The translations under genes were made by a program, and so were the position numbers. From a virus: a stretch of DNA of 41,494 bases. The stretch lies in IMG/VR virus record IMGVR_UViG_3300027721_000030, positions 1-41,494 of that record; one strand, 5' to 3'. The notes under the pieces are model-generated. The model searched no databases. It had not been told where the DNA came from and was given only the letters and a program-made list of their open reading frames with translations. Shown piece by piece: positions 1 through 8,485 of this stretch (positions are counted from its first letter, which is position 1; each line of letters starts with the position of its first letter).

Positions 1-131
1 GTTTGAAAATGTTGTATGTATATTATAAAAGAAAAATATTTTATGAATATAATTATATATTACATACAAATTGACGATGTTTATGGGATGAAAATGAATT
101 AGATGATATTATGCAAATAAACTTATTTAAA
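1..131. repeat. Left copy of terminal direct repeat
   Basis: Bases 6-131 are identical to 41369-41494. The five bases before them (GTTTG) also match 41363-41367 if one A is inserted, since this copy has AAAA where the right copy has AAAAA. This is what a circular or circularly permuted genome assembled slightly past its start looks like. The unit length would be about 41,36x bases. It may be an assembly overlap rather than a packaged terminal redundancy. Confidence 0.95.
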
Positions 132-197
132 AAGTATAATTGATGGTTTGACTTATGATGTACTTATTTAAAATATGAAGACACTTTTAATTATTAA
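9..197 (+). CDS. 3' part of a small hypothetical gene that crosses the circular junction
   Basis: Joined to 41342-41494 across the repeat this gives one 72-residue protein starting at the ATG overlapping the helicase stop (TAATG) and ending at TAA 195-197. Within this copy the reading frame is open from the ATG at 9. The protein is rich in Tyr, Asn and Lys (segments such as MLYVYYKRKIFYEY) and I recognise no family. The A-tract length difference between the two repeat copies falls inside the gene: only the five-A version keeps the upstream ten codons in frame. Confidence 0.7.
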
Positions 198-206
198 AAA
201 TTTTAA

Positions 207-866
207 ATGACTTATAAAGAAAATTTAGCGTTAATTATTAATTATATAAATTGATTAAATACAGATGATAAAATTAATGTAATTAATGATATTAAAAAAG
301 AACTACACGAAATTAGTCCGTTTAAAAAAGAACCTACAGATTGTGTAATATGGGTAAAATGAGATGATATTGTAGCCAATGATTATAATCCTAATGCTGT
401 TGCACCGCCAGAAATGGAATTACTAAGAATATCAATAAATGATGATTGATATACCCAACCAATAGTAACGATGGAAGAAAATAACAAAAGAATAGTTATT
501 GATTGATTTCATAGAAACAGGGTGTGAAAAGAATATGAAGAAATAAAAACTAGAATACATTGATATTTACCAGTAGTAACAATTAATCAAGAAAATGAAG
601 ATAAGGGCAATAGAATGGCATCAACTATTAGACATAATAGGGCAAGATGAACACATAAAGTAGACTCTATGTCAGATATAATATTAGAATTAAAAAGAAG
701 GAACTGGAGCAATGAAAAGATATGAAATAAATTATGAATGGAACCTGATGAGGTCTTAAGATTAGCCCAAGTTAGTTGATTAGCGGAAATGTTTTTAGAT
801 CGTGAATTTTCAGAAGCATGGGAAGCAGAGGATGAAACAACTGATGATATTGAAACTATATCATAA
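207..866 (+). CDS. ParB/IbrB-like N-domain protein
   Basis: 219 residues. A ParB/sulfiredoxin-fold domain is indicated by IDGFHRNRV around residues 98-106 (the ParB GxRR-type nucleotide-binding region), preceded by INDDGYTQPIV, and by RHNRARG at about 142-148. A helical region then follows (EKIGNKLGMEPDEVLRLAQ, with an HTH look), and the C-terminus is acidic. In the ParB family this fold binds and hydrolyses CTP, and in IbrB-type proteins it is encoded beside a PAPS-reductase-like partner; here the partner lies two genes downstream. No ParA ATPase gene is present, which argues against plasmid-type partitioning. Start ATG follows the previous stop by 9 bases. The role in this phage is not known; a nucleotide- or DNA-modification or transcription-control role is inference. 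Confidence 0.85.
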
Positions 867-871
867 AAAGA

Positions 872-1258
872 TTGTATTATCATTACACATTACGAGAAGA
901 TTACAAAAACTGATTGTATGAAAATAATAAATGAAATGATAAAATAGAATTAGCAATTGAGTTACTATGATCTGATAATTTATATAATAGCATGTGTAAG
1001 GTACTGAAAGAGCGACCAATATCTAGTAATGAAAATCTTACAAACATATCTCAAAACAGACAAGCATATTTGTGACAAGCTAGTTGCTGTTTAGAATATT
1101 GATTATCTAGTGATATAACAATAAAAGCACGACAAAAATTAGACAAGAATACACAAAATAAAGCTAATTTAATAGCAGATGATGTAATAAGATTATTTGA
1201 GATTAAACATATAACAAAATATTATTCTTTATTTACTTATGAAGAGTTATGCCAATAA
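872..1258 (+). CDS. Conserved phage protein of unknown function between ParB-like and reductase-like genes
   Basis: About 128 residues from a TTG at 872. An in-frame ATG at 818 would overlap the ParB-like gene by 49 bases and add a Gly/Asn-rich stretch, so I prefer the TTG, with doubt. The middle reads ISQNRQAYLGQASCCLEYGL, followed by a helix with alternating Lys/Ala/Asn and a C-terminus DDVIRLFEIKH. I recall this general layout (NRxxxLGQAxC, then ANxxADxVIxLxE) from phage proteins found beside IbrAB-like genes, but it has no assigned function. The stop overlaps the ATG of the next gene by 10 bases, which suggests coupled translation with the reductase-like gene. Confidence 0.75.
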
Positions 1259-2466
1259 AAAGATATTTATGAAAAAATGTTCATGATGCATCAAAAGAAA
1301 GAATATGATGGACGTTCGATAATTTTGAAAAAATATGTATATCATTTTCATGATGAAAAGATAGCACTGTAATGCTTCATTTAGTTATGGAAGAGGCGAA
1401 AAAAAGACAAATAAAGATATGATTATTATTTATAGATTGGGAATGTCAGTTTAAAATGACGATAGATCATATTTTATCACTAATAGAATTATACAAAGAT
1501 AATATTGATTTATATCGAATACAATTACCTATTAGTACAAATAATGCTACTAGTATGTATGAGCCAACATGGAAATCGTTTGATGATGATAAAAAAAACT
1601 TATGGGTAAGAGATAAATTTGATTTTGCTATAAAAGATAAAGATTATTTTCCATTTTATTATGATTGAATAACATTTGAGGAGTTTGTTCCCTTATTCTG
1701 AAAACGATATAGTAAATGAAAAAATATGGCACAATTCGTTTGAATAAGAACAACTGAAAGTCTTAATCGTTATCGTGCGTGTTCTACATGAAACAAATCA
1801 ATGTTCGACAAAAAAAGATTTACAACAAATGTTGTTGATACGGTATATAATGTTTATCCAATATATGATTTTTCGGTAGAAGATATACGAACATATTTAT
1901 GAAAATATAAAAAGAAATATAATAGTCTTTATGATAAAATGTATAAGGCTTGATTAACAATACATCAAATGAGGGTAGATGAACCATTTTGAGACGAAGC
2001 AAGAAAAAACTTACGGTTATATTCAATTATAGAACCAAGCACGCGATCTAAGTTTATAGCAAGAATGAATTGAATAAACACATGAGCGTTGTATTCAAAA
2101 ACTAAATGAAATATATTGTGAAATCATAGTGTTACGTTACCTGAATGACATACATGGCAGAGTTTTGCTATGAATATTTTATATAGTATGCCTCCAAAAA
2201 CAGCAGAACATTATAGAAATAAAATAGCAAAGTATATACATTGGTATAGTGATAAATGATATTCAGAATGAATACCTGATTGTTGAGATTATAATTTAGA
2301 ACAAAAATGAAAAATACCTAGTTGGAGATTAATTTGTAAGGCATTATTAAGAAATGATTATCGGTGTAGATGACTTTGATTTTGAGTAACAAAAAGCAGT
2401 AATTATCAAAAATATTTAGAATTAATGAGAAAAAAAAGAGAAGAATGGAATATTTTAATTAAATAA
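1249..2466 (+). CDS. PAPS reductase/sulfotransferase-like PP-loop protein (IbrA / DUF3440 type)
   Basis: 405 residues. The PP-loop SFSGGKDSTVMLHL at residues 32-45 is the adenine-nucleotide pyrophosphatase signature; both of its glycines are TGA. The strand LLFIDWECQ follows at about 65-73, then GIRTTESLNR at 165-174, which is typical of the DUF3440/IbrA branch, and a C-terminal half with WRLICKALLRNDYRCRGLGF. The length matches the IbrA-type family (about 400). Members activate a substrate by adenylation. Sulfate reduction itself is unlikely in a phage, and related PP-loop enzymes act in DNA phosphorothioation (DndC, SspD) and tRNA modification. The gene sits in one run with the ParB-like protein upstream and a GNAT protein downstream. 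Which substrate it acts on cannot be told from sequence. Confidence 0.92.
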
Positions 2467-2472
2467 ATAATT

Positions 2473-2868
2473 ATGATGTGAGAAATAGTATGTTCTAATA
2501 ATAAAGAAACATCAATTAAATTACTTATAGATTTTATAGATTGAGATGTGTATAAAGAACTATGAGAACCAATATTATTTGATAATGATTTTTTAATTTA
2601 TTTATTAGATTGAAAGGCAGTATCGTTTATTTGATATAATATAAAAAAACATAATTGCAAAATAGAGTATGTTTATACATTGAAAAATTATAGGTGAAAA
2701 TGATATTTTAATAGTATATTTGATATATTTATATGAAAAGTAAAATATAGGTGAGTCAATAAAATAAACTTAGTATCAACAATAACCGCAAAAAAAATTT
2801 ATTTAAATAAATGATTTATTATATCAAAAGAATTTAAGAATTATTTTTATATGTATAAAATAATATAA
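2473..2868 (+). CDS. GNAT-family N-acetyltransferase
   Basis: 131 residues. The acetyl-CoA-binding motif A is visible as YTLKNYRGKGYFNSIF (RGKGY at residues 74-78, matching Q/RxxGxG/A), and motif B as the usual C-terminal TAKKIYLNKGF (residue 110 onward). Upstream there is a beta strand with SFIGYNIKK. The length is normal for a minimal GNAT domain. Start ATG lies 6 bases after the reductase-like gene, with a second ATG directly after it, and the stop overlaps the next gene's ATG by one base, so this is part of the same transcription unit. The substrate (protein, nucleobase or small molecule) is unknown; the neighbours suggest a joint modification pathway. Confidence 0.85.
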
Positions 2869-3059
2869 TGACAACAAAACAACAACTACAACGGAATAAC
2901 TTTCTAGTAGAGTTCCTTAAGACTCATGAATGAGATTATCAAGATTTAATAATACATGCAAAAAATTTATATTATTTTTGACAAGACGACTCTGATTTTA
3001 GAAAAGAATATTTAAGTATGAAAGAGTTTGAAAAAAGAGTTTGACAAATAACTAAATAA
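2868..3059 (+). CDS. Small hypothetical protein
   Basis: 63 residues, ATG overlapping the GNAT stop as TAATG. Charged and probably helical (QQLQRNNFLVEFLKTHEGDY), with no family I recognise. It is probably translated by coupling to the acetyltransferase gene. About 78 bases downstream (3060-3137) hold only a start-less reading frame. Confidence 0.7.
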
Positions 3060-3137
3060 CTATGTAATCATATCGAATCAATTGAATATGTAACAAAAAA
3101 GATTAGAATAATTATATTTATAATTAACACGTAACAG

Positions 3138-3413
3138 ATGGGATGGATGTATTACAATAATCAATTAGTTAAATTCAAAGAAATAAGTTTATGAACTATC
3201 ATACGGACAAGAGATTGAAAGGGGAAGCTAATAGAAAAGAAATGGAATAAGACAATAGCGGAACCTAGCAAGCCAGAAAGGATAAAACGAAGAAATGATT
3301 ATAAGAGATCATTATTTAAGATCAACAAAGCACGATATGACTTCACAGAAAAGAAGTATTTGAATATATTTGATCAAGCTTTAAATGAGTTACCAAAACA
3401 AAATGAAAACTAA
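3138..3413 (+). CDS. Small basic hypothetical protein
   Basis: 91 residues, strongly basic in the middle (KPERIKRRNDYKRSLFKINKAR), with a Trp/Tyr-rich N-terminus MGWMYYNN. The stop overlaps the start of the NinG-like gene. Position and charge would fit an accessory nucleic-acid-binding protein of the recombination genes, but this is inference; no family recognised. Confidence 0.75.
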
Positions 3414-3918
3414 AAAACCAAAGAAGACTAAATTTGAAGTAGTTTTTGGAAGATATGAAAGTATAAATCCAAAATATTATCAAATAGCAAAAGAGTATAA
3501 AGATAGGTTAAAATCGTTTACCGAATTATGTTTAAGTGATATTGTGTATTCAGATTACATAAAAATAACTAAATCAGTAAAATGAATATGTACTTGTGTA
3601 ACGTGTTGATCTCAATTAGAGTGGAATAAAAGATTAATGCAAAACTGACATTTTCACAAAAGAAAAGATTATAAATATAGATTTATGGATGAAAATTGTC
3701 GGCCACAATGTCGGACGTGTAATTGTGCCTTAGATTGAAATTATGTTAATTATACTGATTTCATAGCTCATAAGTTGTTTTGATGAGATCATACACACGC
3801 AATAACAATGTATAATGATGATGATTTCGTGATAGTATCTAAGACAGAACAGAGAGATTTAGTAGTTGATAAATGGTATCCAGAAATCCAAAGAACTAAA
3901 CAGGTAACTAAAGTATAG
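3403..3918 (+). CDS. NinG-like recombination protein (HNH-type zinc fold)
   Basis: 171 residues from ATG 3403, which overlaps the previous stop; an in-frame ATG at 3385 would add six residues. Cysteine pairs CTCVTCGSQLEW, then GHFHKRKDYKYRF, then CRPQCRTCNCALDGN and FIAHKLFGGDH follow the order seen in lambda NinG and related proteins (CxxCG - GHF - RF - N-xx-xCRxCN). In lambda, NinG (Rap) resolves branched recombination intermediates. The gene lies just before the ssDNA-binding protein, as is common in phage recombination regions. The C-terminus ends in a Lys/Thr-rich tail. Confidence 0.85.
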
Positions 3919-3964
3919 CGGATAATTTTAATATAGAGTGGCTTTATTAAAAAAAAAGGTTAAA

Positions 3965-4168
3965 ATGACAAATGTAATATGAAATAATTGATATTCAGAA
4001 GAGATAGTATCTGATATATCCCAACCAATAAAAACATTATTCTATTGAATGCAAAGACATGCATATGTACAAAATTGATTCAAGGTTTTCTGTATACCAG
4101 TTATAGCGTGGAATTGAAGGTGGTGGAATTATTTTCATTGGATACAAAGAGATAAATTTAAAAATTAA
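3965..4168 (+). CDS. Small aromatic-rich hypothetical protein
   Basis: 67 residues with a striking C-terminal aromatic cluster (WNGRWWNYFHW). No transmembrane pattern and no family recognised. It lies between the NinG-like gene and another small gene in the same direction, preceded by an A-rich leader. Confidence 0.7.
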
Positions 4169-4177
4169 AAAACACAC

Positions 4178-4375
4178 ATGAAAATAAAACTACATGATCT
4201 TGAGATTAAACGAATGGCAGACAAATTATTAGAATATGATAACTATTTAGAAACATTAGATAAAAAAGATCAAGAAAAGGTTATTAAATGAGTTGTATAT
4301 TTTAGGGAAATACTAGAGGAATTATTGTACGATCGGTCAGATGTATTGGCTGATGTTGTAAAAAGAGCTAAATAG
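4178..4375 (+). CDS. Small charged helical hypothetical protein
   Basis: 65 residues, almost entirely predicted helix with alternating acidic and basic residues (LEIKRMADKLLEYDNYLETL). No recognisable domain. Placed 24 bases before the ssDNA-binding protein, so it is probably part of the recombination/replication unit. Confidence 0.72.
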
Positions 4376-4399
4376 TTTTAAATTATTATAAATATACAA

Positions 4400-4933
4400 A
4401 TGACAAATCAATCATGGGCGTCTGATGACTTCAAGCCTACAGAATCAAGTAAAGGTAACTACACAAAATTAAAAGAATGAGACACAAAACTAAGAATTCT
4501 TACATCTCCAATCAAAGGATGGGAATATTTCAACAAGGAAAACAAACCTGTAAGAAGTGAAACAGAGATCAAAGATCCAACAGACATTAAAGAAAAATGA
4601 CAAGTAAAACAGTTTTGGGCAATGTGAGTTTATAATTATGATGAAAAGAAATTACAAGTTTGGGAAATCACACAAAACAGCTTAAAAAAGCAATTACGAG
4701 ACTTAACAGGAGATGAAGACTTTGGAAGTCCAACACAATACGACATCAAAGTAAATAGATCATGAAAAGATTTAGAAACTACGTATATGATAAAAGCATT
4801 AAGCAAAAACGAATTCAAAGAAAAAGATATATTAAAAGACTCAAAACAATTAAATCTGAGATTATTATACACAGGATGAAATCCATTTGAAGAAATTTGA
4901 ACAATAAAGGCGATAGAAGGTTGAGATGAGTAA
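4400..4933 (+). CDS. ssb: Phage single-stranded DNA-binding protein
   Basis: 177 residues. The pattern YTKLKEGDTKLRIL followed by PIKGWEYF, KQFWAMGVYNYDEKKLQVWEITQ, LKKQLRDLTGDEDFGSPTQYD and IKVNRSGKDLETTY is typical of the large group of phage ssDNA-binding OB-fold proteins that differ from bacterial SSB. Aromatic residues (W, F, Y) alternate along the predicted strands. It would coat single-stranded DNA during replication and recombination, in line with its position after NinG. Codon use is slightly richer in GC-ending codons than its neighbours (AAG, AAC, GAC), fitting a well-expressed gene. Confidence 0.85.
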
Positions 4934-4977
4934 AATAAAAGTGTATTTAGACTAGGTGTCATGATAGCACAAATAAA

Positions 4978-5040
4978 AATTAGACGTGTATAATTTACAA
5001 TACGAGTTAATCTCCACTTATAAAATATATACGTCTAATT
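4978..5040. promoter_or_regulatory. Long inverted repeat in the gap after ssb
   Basis: AATTAGACGTGTATA (4978-4992) and TATATACGTCTAATT (5026-5040) are complementary in 14 of 15 positions around a 33-base spacer, in a 134-base gap with no convincing gene (only a 10-codon ORF at 4959). The spacer holds a weak promoter-like pair, TTTACA and TATAAA, 19 bases apart. It could be a paired operator, a transcript stem or a replication signal. No U-tract follows, so an intrinsic terminator is unlikely. Confidence 0.55.
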
Positions 5041-5067
5041 ATTACATTTAATTGATAAACTAAGCCA

Positions 5068-5457
5068 ATGATAACAATAAAAGAAATATTAGTTAAACAT
5101 GAAGATTTAAAAGCTAAGTGATTAAGGCTTAATGAGGATAATATATACACACGAATATGATTACGAGATAGTATAATTGACTTAATAGTTGAAAAGAAAT
5201 CAATAATGTTAGAGGAAAGGCTTAAGTTAAAAGTAGAAAAATGAATAGAAAGGGTAAAACTTAAGAATAAATTAGATGATAAAGGCAAAAAAGTACATAC
5301 AGAGTGAACGGCTGACGCTGTAATAGATGAAATGTATTATGAAAAAGATATAAGCCAAGAAAGGATTAATTTAGAAATTGAATTATTGCAGGAGAAAAAG
5401 AAAATAATCCAAGAATATATAAATCTATGAAAGAAAATAGTATTTAAAAACTGATAA
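5068..5457 (+). CDS. Coiled-coil hypothetical protein
   Basis: 129 residues, mostly long charged helices (EKKSIMLEERLKLKVEKGIE and ERINLEIELLQEKKKIIQEY) separated by a short Gly/Lys/Thr linker with HTEGTADAVIDEM. It looks like a two-helix coiled coil or hairpin. No family recognised. It is the first gene after the inverted repeat, so it may head a transcription unit. Confidence 0.78.
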
Positions 5458-5460
5458 ACA

Positions 5461-5520
5461 ATGTATATCACTAAATTCAAATATGCCCTATTAAAATTAA
5501 AAAATCTAATTATAATATAA
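5461..5520 (+). CDS. Very short ORF
   Basis: 19 codons (MYITKFKYALLKLKNLIII) from ATG to TAA, filling most of the space between the coiled-coil gene and the next membrane-anchored protein. Basic with a hydrophobic end. It may be a leader peptide or chance; nothing beyond an open frame supports it. Confidence 0.25.
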   Translation: MYITKFKYALLKLKNLIII

Positions 5521-5545
5521 CCACTTTTATAATTAAAAAACAAAA

Positions 5546-5827
5546 ATGAATAGAAAAGTTATTGTGTCAATAATGCTAGTAATAGCAACAATCTCAATAG
5601 TATTAGGTATGAAGATACCAGAACGAAAACTAAACGCACAGATCCAAGATAAACTAGAGGAAATGACAGCAATACAAGATCAAATTAATCAAAGCAAGCA
5701 AGAATGGGAATGATACGAACTTAAGAAGCAAGAAATACATTCAGTAGCCAACGAATTAAGAACAAAGCTAACTGAAAAGAAAAACGAGTTATGTCAATTA
5801 GATAATCAAGCGTGTATGGGTTTGTAG
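5546..5827 (+). CDS. Membrane-anchored coiled-coil protein
   Basis: 93 residues. An N-terminal basic start plus hydrophobic segment (VIVSIMLVIATISIVLGM, about residues 5-22) is followed by a coiled coil (QIQDKLEEMTAIQDQINQSK) and a Cys-containing end (NELCQLDNQACMGL). The layout resembles an inner-membrane spanin or another envelope-spanning accessory. It lies directly before a transglycosylase-like gene, and the next gene's frame is open through this stop. Function is inferred from topology only. Confidence 0.75.
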
Positions 5828-5850
5828 TAGGAGAAAACAAGCCAATAAAG

Positions 5851-6318
5851 ATGTTTACAATCAGTGATGAAGACTGAGACCTAATGAATAAAATATGTAA
5901 ATACTGAAAGATAAACTGAAAAGTAAGTCCACTATGTAATAATCGAGAGTTATTCTATAAGATCAAAGATATATCAAAAAGATATGAAGTAAATCATTGA
6001 ATGTTAATTTGAATAACGATGAGTGAAAGTCATATAGGAGCAAATTATTCAAGTTCAAAGTGTAGTTGATATAATAATTGGAGCTGAATAAAGCGGGAAA
6101 AGTGATGACCAAAGAAGAAATATCCTGATGAAAACGGTTGTCGGTTATATAAGTTTGAAAGTTTAGAGGAATATTTTGAAGAATTTGCAAAGATAATAAA
6201 AGAATGATATATAGATAGAGGTGCAAAAACTCCTGAAGAAATTAGCAAATCATATGTAAAAAATGATTGAGTTATAAAGCATAGTTGGAGCAATAGAGTT
6301 AATTTATTTATTAATTAA
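5851..6318 (+). CDS. Lytic transglycosylase / lysozyme-like protein
   Basis: 155 residues. GMLIGITMSESHIGANY contains the glutamate (E59) that follows a hydrophobic helix in SLT-type transglycosylases, with CSGYNNWSGIK just after it. The C-terminal part (YFEEFAKIIKEGYIDRGAKTPEEI) fits the closing helices of this fold. It would cleave peptidoglycan glycan strands. I use ATG 5851, but the frame is open upstream to a GTG at 5812 giving VYGFVVGENKPIK, and AGGAGA lies 16-22 bases before 5851, so an earlier start is possible. No signal peptide; export may depend on the preceding membrane protein or on virion delivery. Confidence 0.75.
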
Positions 6319-6324
6319 TAAAAA

Positions 6325-6513
6325 ATGCTAGAATGAACAAACAAATATAAAATATACAGATGGATATTTGAGCATATAGAAGAATTATGCGACACAGAAA
6401 GAATTATAGACATAATAAATATAGATATAGATGGAGATGTTTTAATAATAAATTGTTGAAAAACAACTTTACAATATTCTATTGATAAATTATTTCTAAA
6501 GTTAAACAGTTAA
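6325..6513 (+). CDS. Small acidic hypothetical protein
   Basis: 62 residues, rich in Ile and Asp (RIIDIINIDIDGDVLII), probably a small alpha/beta fold. No family recognised. It begins 6 bases after the transglycosylase stop, with an A-rich leader. Confidence 0.7.
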
Positions 6514-6533
6514 TTTATTTATGTAAAACAAAC

Positions 6534-6956
6534 ATGTTAACAAAAAACGATATAAGATTATTTGAAATTTTGGATGAATATATTGATAAGAGCTTGAGTT
6601 TTGGTTGTAATATAGCACGATATACGGAGGAACAAACAAAGATAGAGTGAGTATATTTACAAACTATTATACCAAATGAATACACTATTATTTCAAAAGT
6701 TATGCAAAACAATTGAGTAGTTCATAAAAGTGAAGATTATGAATATGATATAATCTGACATCGATTTACACTATCTACAGTATTGAGATATTGCTTTGGG
6801 AATAATATCAGAATAATATGTTCAGAAGGAATAATATATTGCGAATGAAAGCGATGATATACTGATTATACTTTTGACATAACCAAAGAACTAAAAGATT
6901 ATTCAGAAGAAGAAAAAGAAAAGCTAATTTTATTTTTAGAAAGTATAAAATGCTAG
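6534..6956 (+). CDS. Hypothetical protein
   Basis: 140 residues starting MLTKNDIRLFEILDEYIDKSL, with central strands (VYLQTIIPNEYTIISKVMQ) and a Lys/Glu-rich C-terminal helix. Similar N-termini occur in small phage proteins of unknown role. The stop TGC TAG overlaps the start of the next gene (ATGCTAG), so the two are probably co-translated. Confidence 0.75.
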
Positions 6957-7303
6957 AAGAATTATTAAATAAGTTAATAGAATTATGATGGCAACCTCGA
7001 TGAAGTGAAGATATAATAAAAATAACTATAGATCAAGATTGATTTATTACATATTCAAAAGATTGATGATGTCCATTTGAGGTTTCATATAATGATTTAT
7101 GTTCAATAGATAGTTGATTATGGCAGTTCGTTTGTAAAAATAAATTGTATTGAGAAAAAGTATATGATTGACTAAACGAATATGTGAAAGTAATAAATAA
7201 TGTAATAACAAAAAAAAACACCAATTATCGACTAATGTTATCATCTATACAAAAAGACAAGGAAAAATTTATTTTAGAAAATATAAAAATAAAATGAAAC
7301 TAA
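6950..7303 (+). CDS. Hypothetical protein with DLCSIDSGLWQFVCKN segment
   Basis: 117 residues, ATG overlapping the upstream stop by 7 bases and the next ATG lying inside its own end. The segment SYNDLCSIDSGLWQFVCKNKLY at about residues 47-68 recalls a recurring core of small phage hypotheticals that describe a short beta region with a Trp. No function known. Confidence 0.72.
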
Positions 7304-7479
7304 TACAATATATTAAACAGTTATTTTGTAAGCATCAATATCATTGTTATATAACTATTGATGAAGATATAGTAATACTTGATAATATAAAATGTTGTAA
7401 GTGTTGAAAAGAAATAAAATCATCTTTACAATTAATAAATGAAAAATGTATTATCAATATGATAAAAAATTTAACTTAA
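7294..7479 (+). CDS. Small Cys/His protein, putative zinc ribbon
   Basis: 61 residues with CKHQYHCY near residue 12 and CCKCGKE at about 37-43, a layout that could bind zinc (CxxH ... CxxC). A family of phage proteins of this size with a CKHxY and KCxKCGK pair exists; their role is unknown. Begins 10 bases inside the previous gene's end. Confidence 0.72.
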
Positions 7480-7492
7480 TAAATAAAACAAA

Positions 7493-7720
7493 ATGAAACT
7501 AATACTAATATTATCTATACTAATGTTATTGGGTTGATGTAGTACACAACAAGAAACTATAGTAAGAGAGAAAGCATTAATGATATGTTGAAACACTAAT
7601 TTTATATCAAATTATAAATGTATTAAAAAAGAAATATGTTGAAAGGCAGAATGTTGTAAATTATATTACTATAATATAAAATGTAATAGTATTATATCTC
7701 AACATACTTGAACTTTTTAA
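7493..7720 (+). CDS. Small lipoprotein
   Basis: 75 residues. The N-terminus KLILILSILMLLGGCSTQ is a signal peptide with lipobox LGGC (Cys16); the glycine before Cys is encoded by TGA, so this motif only exists with UGA as Gly. The mature part has seven or more further cysteines in pairs (ICGN, YKC, ICGKAECC, IKC), suggesting disulfides outside the cytoplasm. Phage lipoproteins of this size often block superinfecting DNA entry (Llp- or Cor-like roles), which is a possible but unproven function. A second lipoprotein follows. Confidence 0.82.
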
Positions 7721-7738
7721 TTAATAAAAATACAAAAT

Positions 7739-8020
7739 ATGAAATTAATTTTATTATTGTCTATACTAATTATGTCTTGATGTAGTCAATCAGATAATAT
7801 AGAGGAGTCAATGAATAAGAATGGATATGACTACGAGCTGGCAAACGAAATACATTTCATAATTGAAAGTAATTATCAAGAGTGAAAAATGAGTACGGAG
7901 TTCGAATCAAACTGCAAAGTAATAAATAATATATTAGCTAAATATCCTCTTAGATATGATGTTAATATAAGTTGATATGAGGATGTTTGTAATGTGCAGG
8001 TTTTAAATACTAACAAATAA
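7739..8020 (+). CDS. Lipoprotein, second in tandem
   Basis: 93 residues. The signal KLILLLSILIMSGCSQS has lipobox SGC (Cys15), again with a TGA glycine. The signal peptide is very similar to that of the preceding lipoprotein while the mature parts differ: this one is acidic, with ESNYQEGK and YPLRYDVNISGYEDVC. The two may form a surface pair, or they may come from a duplicated signal region. Function unknown. Confidence 0.82.
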
Positions 8021-8024
8021 AATC

Positions 8025-8219
8025 ATGTTTAATTTTTGAAACATAGTTGTAGTGGAATGAGATAAGGTATGAGTAATAGTAAAAAGTTTTGATGATAATA
8101 CTTATGAAGTATATGTAAGAATTTATAGAGATATAAAACTTTACGAAAATAATAGTATTAAACACTTTATATATGATAAGATATTGAGTGGTGAAGATTT
8201 GGAATATTACAAAATCTAA
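8025..8219 (+). CDS. Small hypothetical protein, beta-rich
   Basis: 64 residues beginning MFNFGNIVVVEGDKVGVIVK, then YEVYVRIYRDIKLYENNSI, which looks like a small SH3-like or barrel fold used by many short phage proteins. No family recognised. Starts 5 bases after the second lipoprotein. Confidence 0.7.
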
Positions 8220-8227
8220 TAAATAGT

Positions 8228-8247
8228 TATTTAAGAAATCTTAAATA
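8228..8247. promoter_or_regulatory. 20-bp palindrome before a three-gene cassette
   Basis: TATTTAAGA AA TCTTAAATA is a perfect 9-bp inverted repeat with a 2-base centre, 26 bases before the ATG at 8273. This is the usual shape of a dimeric repressor operator. With the hairpin at 8835-8856 it brackets a cassette of three genes whose glycine codons differ from the rest of the genome. Confidence 0.6.
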
Positions 8248-8272
8248 TAAGTTCATTAAAAACCTAATCATC

Positions 8273-8485
8273 ATGAGTAACTTAGAAGGATACGAATTAG
8301 TCGAATACGAAAGGCAAGTATATTATGCTTTCGTTACCAACAGCTTTACATTATTAGACTGGCAACGCTCACACCCTAACATGAAACTATACCTGTATAA
8401 ATACGGGAAAGTACAATTTAAAATAGAATGTTCAAAACTAAAAAAAGTAACGTTATGAATAGAAAAGAGAAGTATCAAAGTTTAG
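8273..8485 (+). CDS. Small hypothetical protein, first gene of cassette with canonical-code features
   Basis: With UGA as Gly this is 70 residues; with the standard code it would stop after 61 (TGA at 8456-8458). That TGA lies in ATGA, overlapping the ATG (8455) of the next gene, which is a classical coupled stop/start. The extra nine residues (GIEKRSIKV) just read through into the overlap. Core: EYERQVYYAFVTNSFTLLDW and YLYKYGKVQFKI, a small beta-rich protein. No family recognised. The other two glycines are GGA and GGG. Confidence 0.72.

Noticed and set aside
1-131. Packaged direct terminal repeat (T7-type genome ends)
   Set aside because: The length, one-base imperfection and a gene that crosses the junction fit assembly overlap of a circular or permuted molecule better than true fixed ends.
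3060-3137. Open frame without a start codon (IESIEYVTKKIRIIIFIINT)
   Set aside because: No ATG, GTG or TTG in frame after the previous stop; likely a short spacer.
4959-4991. Ten-codon ORF MIAQIKIRRV in the gap after ssb
   Set aside because: Too short, and overlaps the left arm of the inverted repeat.
7895-7925. tRNA T-arm-like GTTCGAATC
   Set aside because: The flanking bases do not form a stem, there is no acceptor or anticodon arm, and it lies in frame within the second lipoprotein gene.
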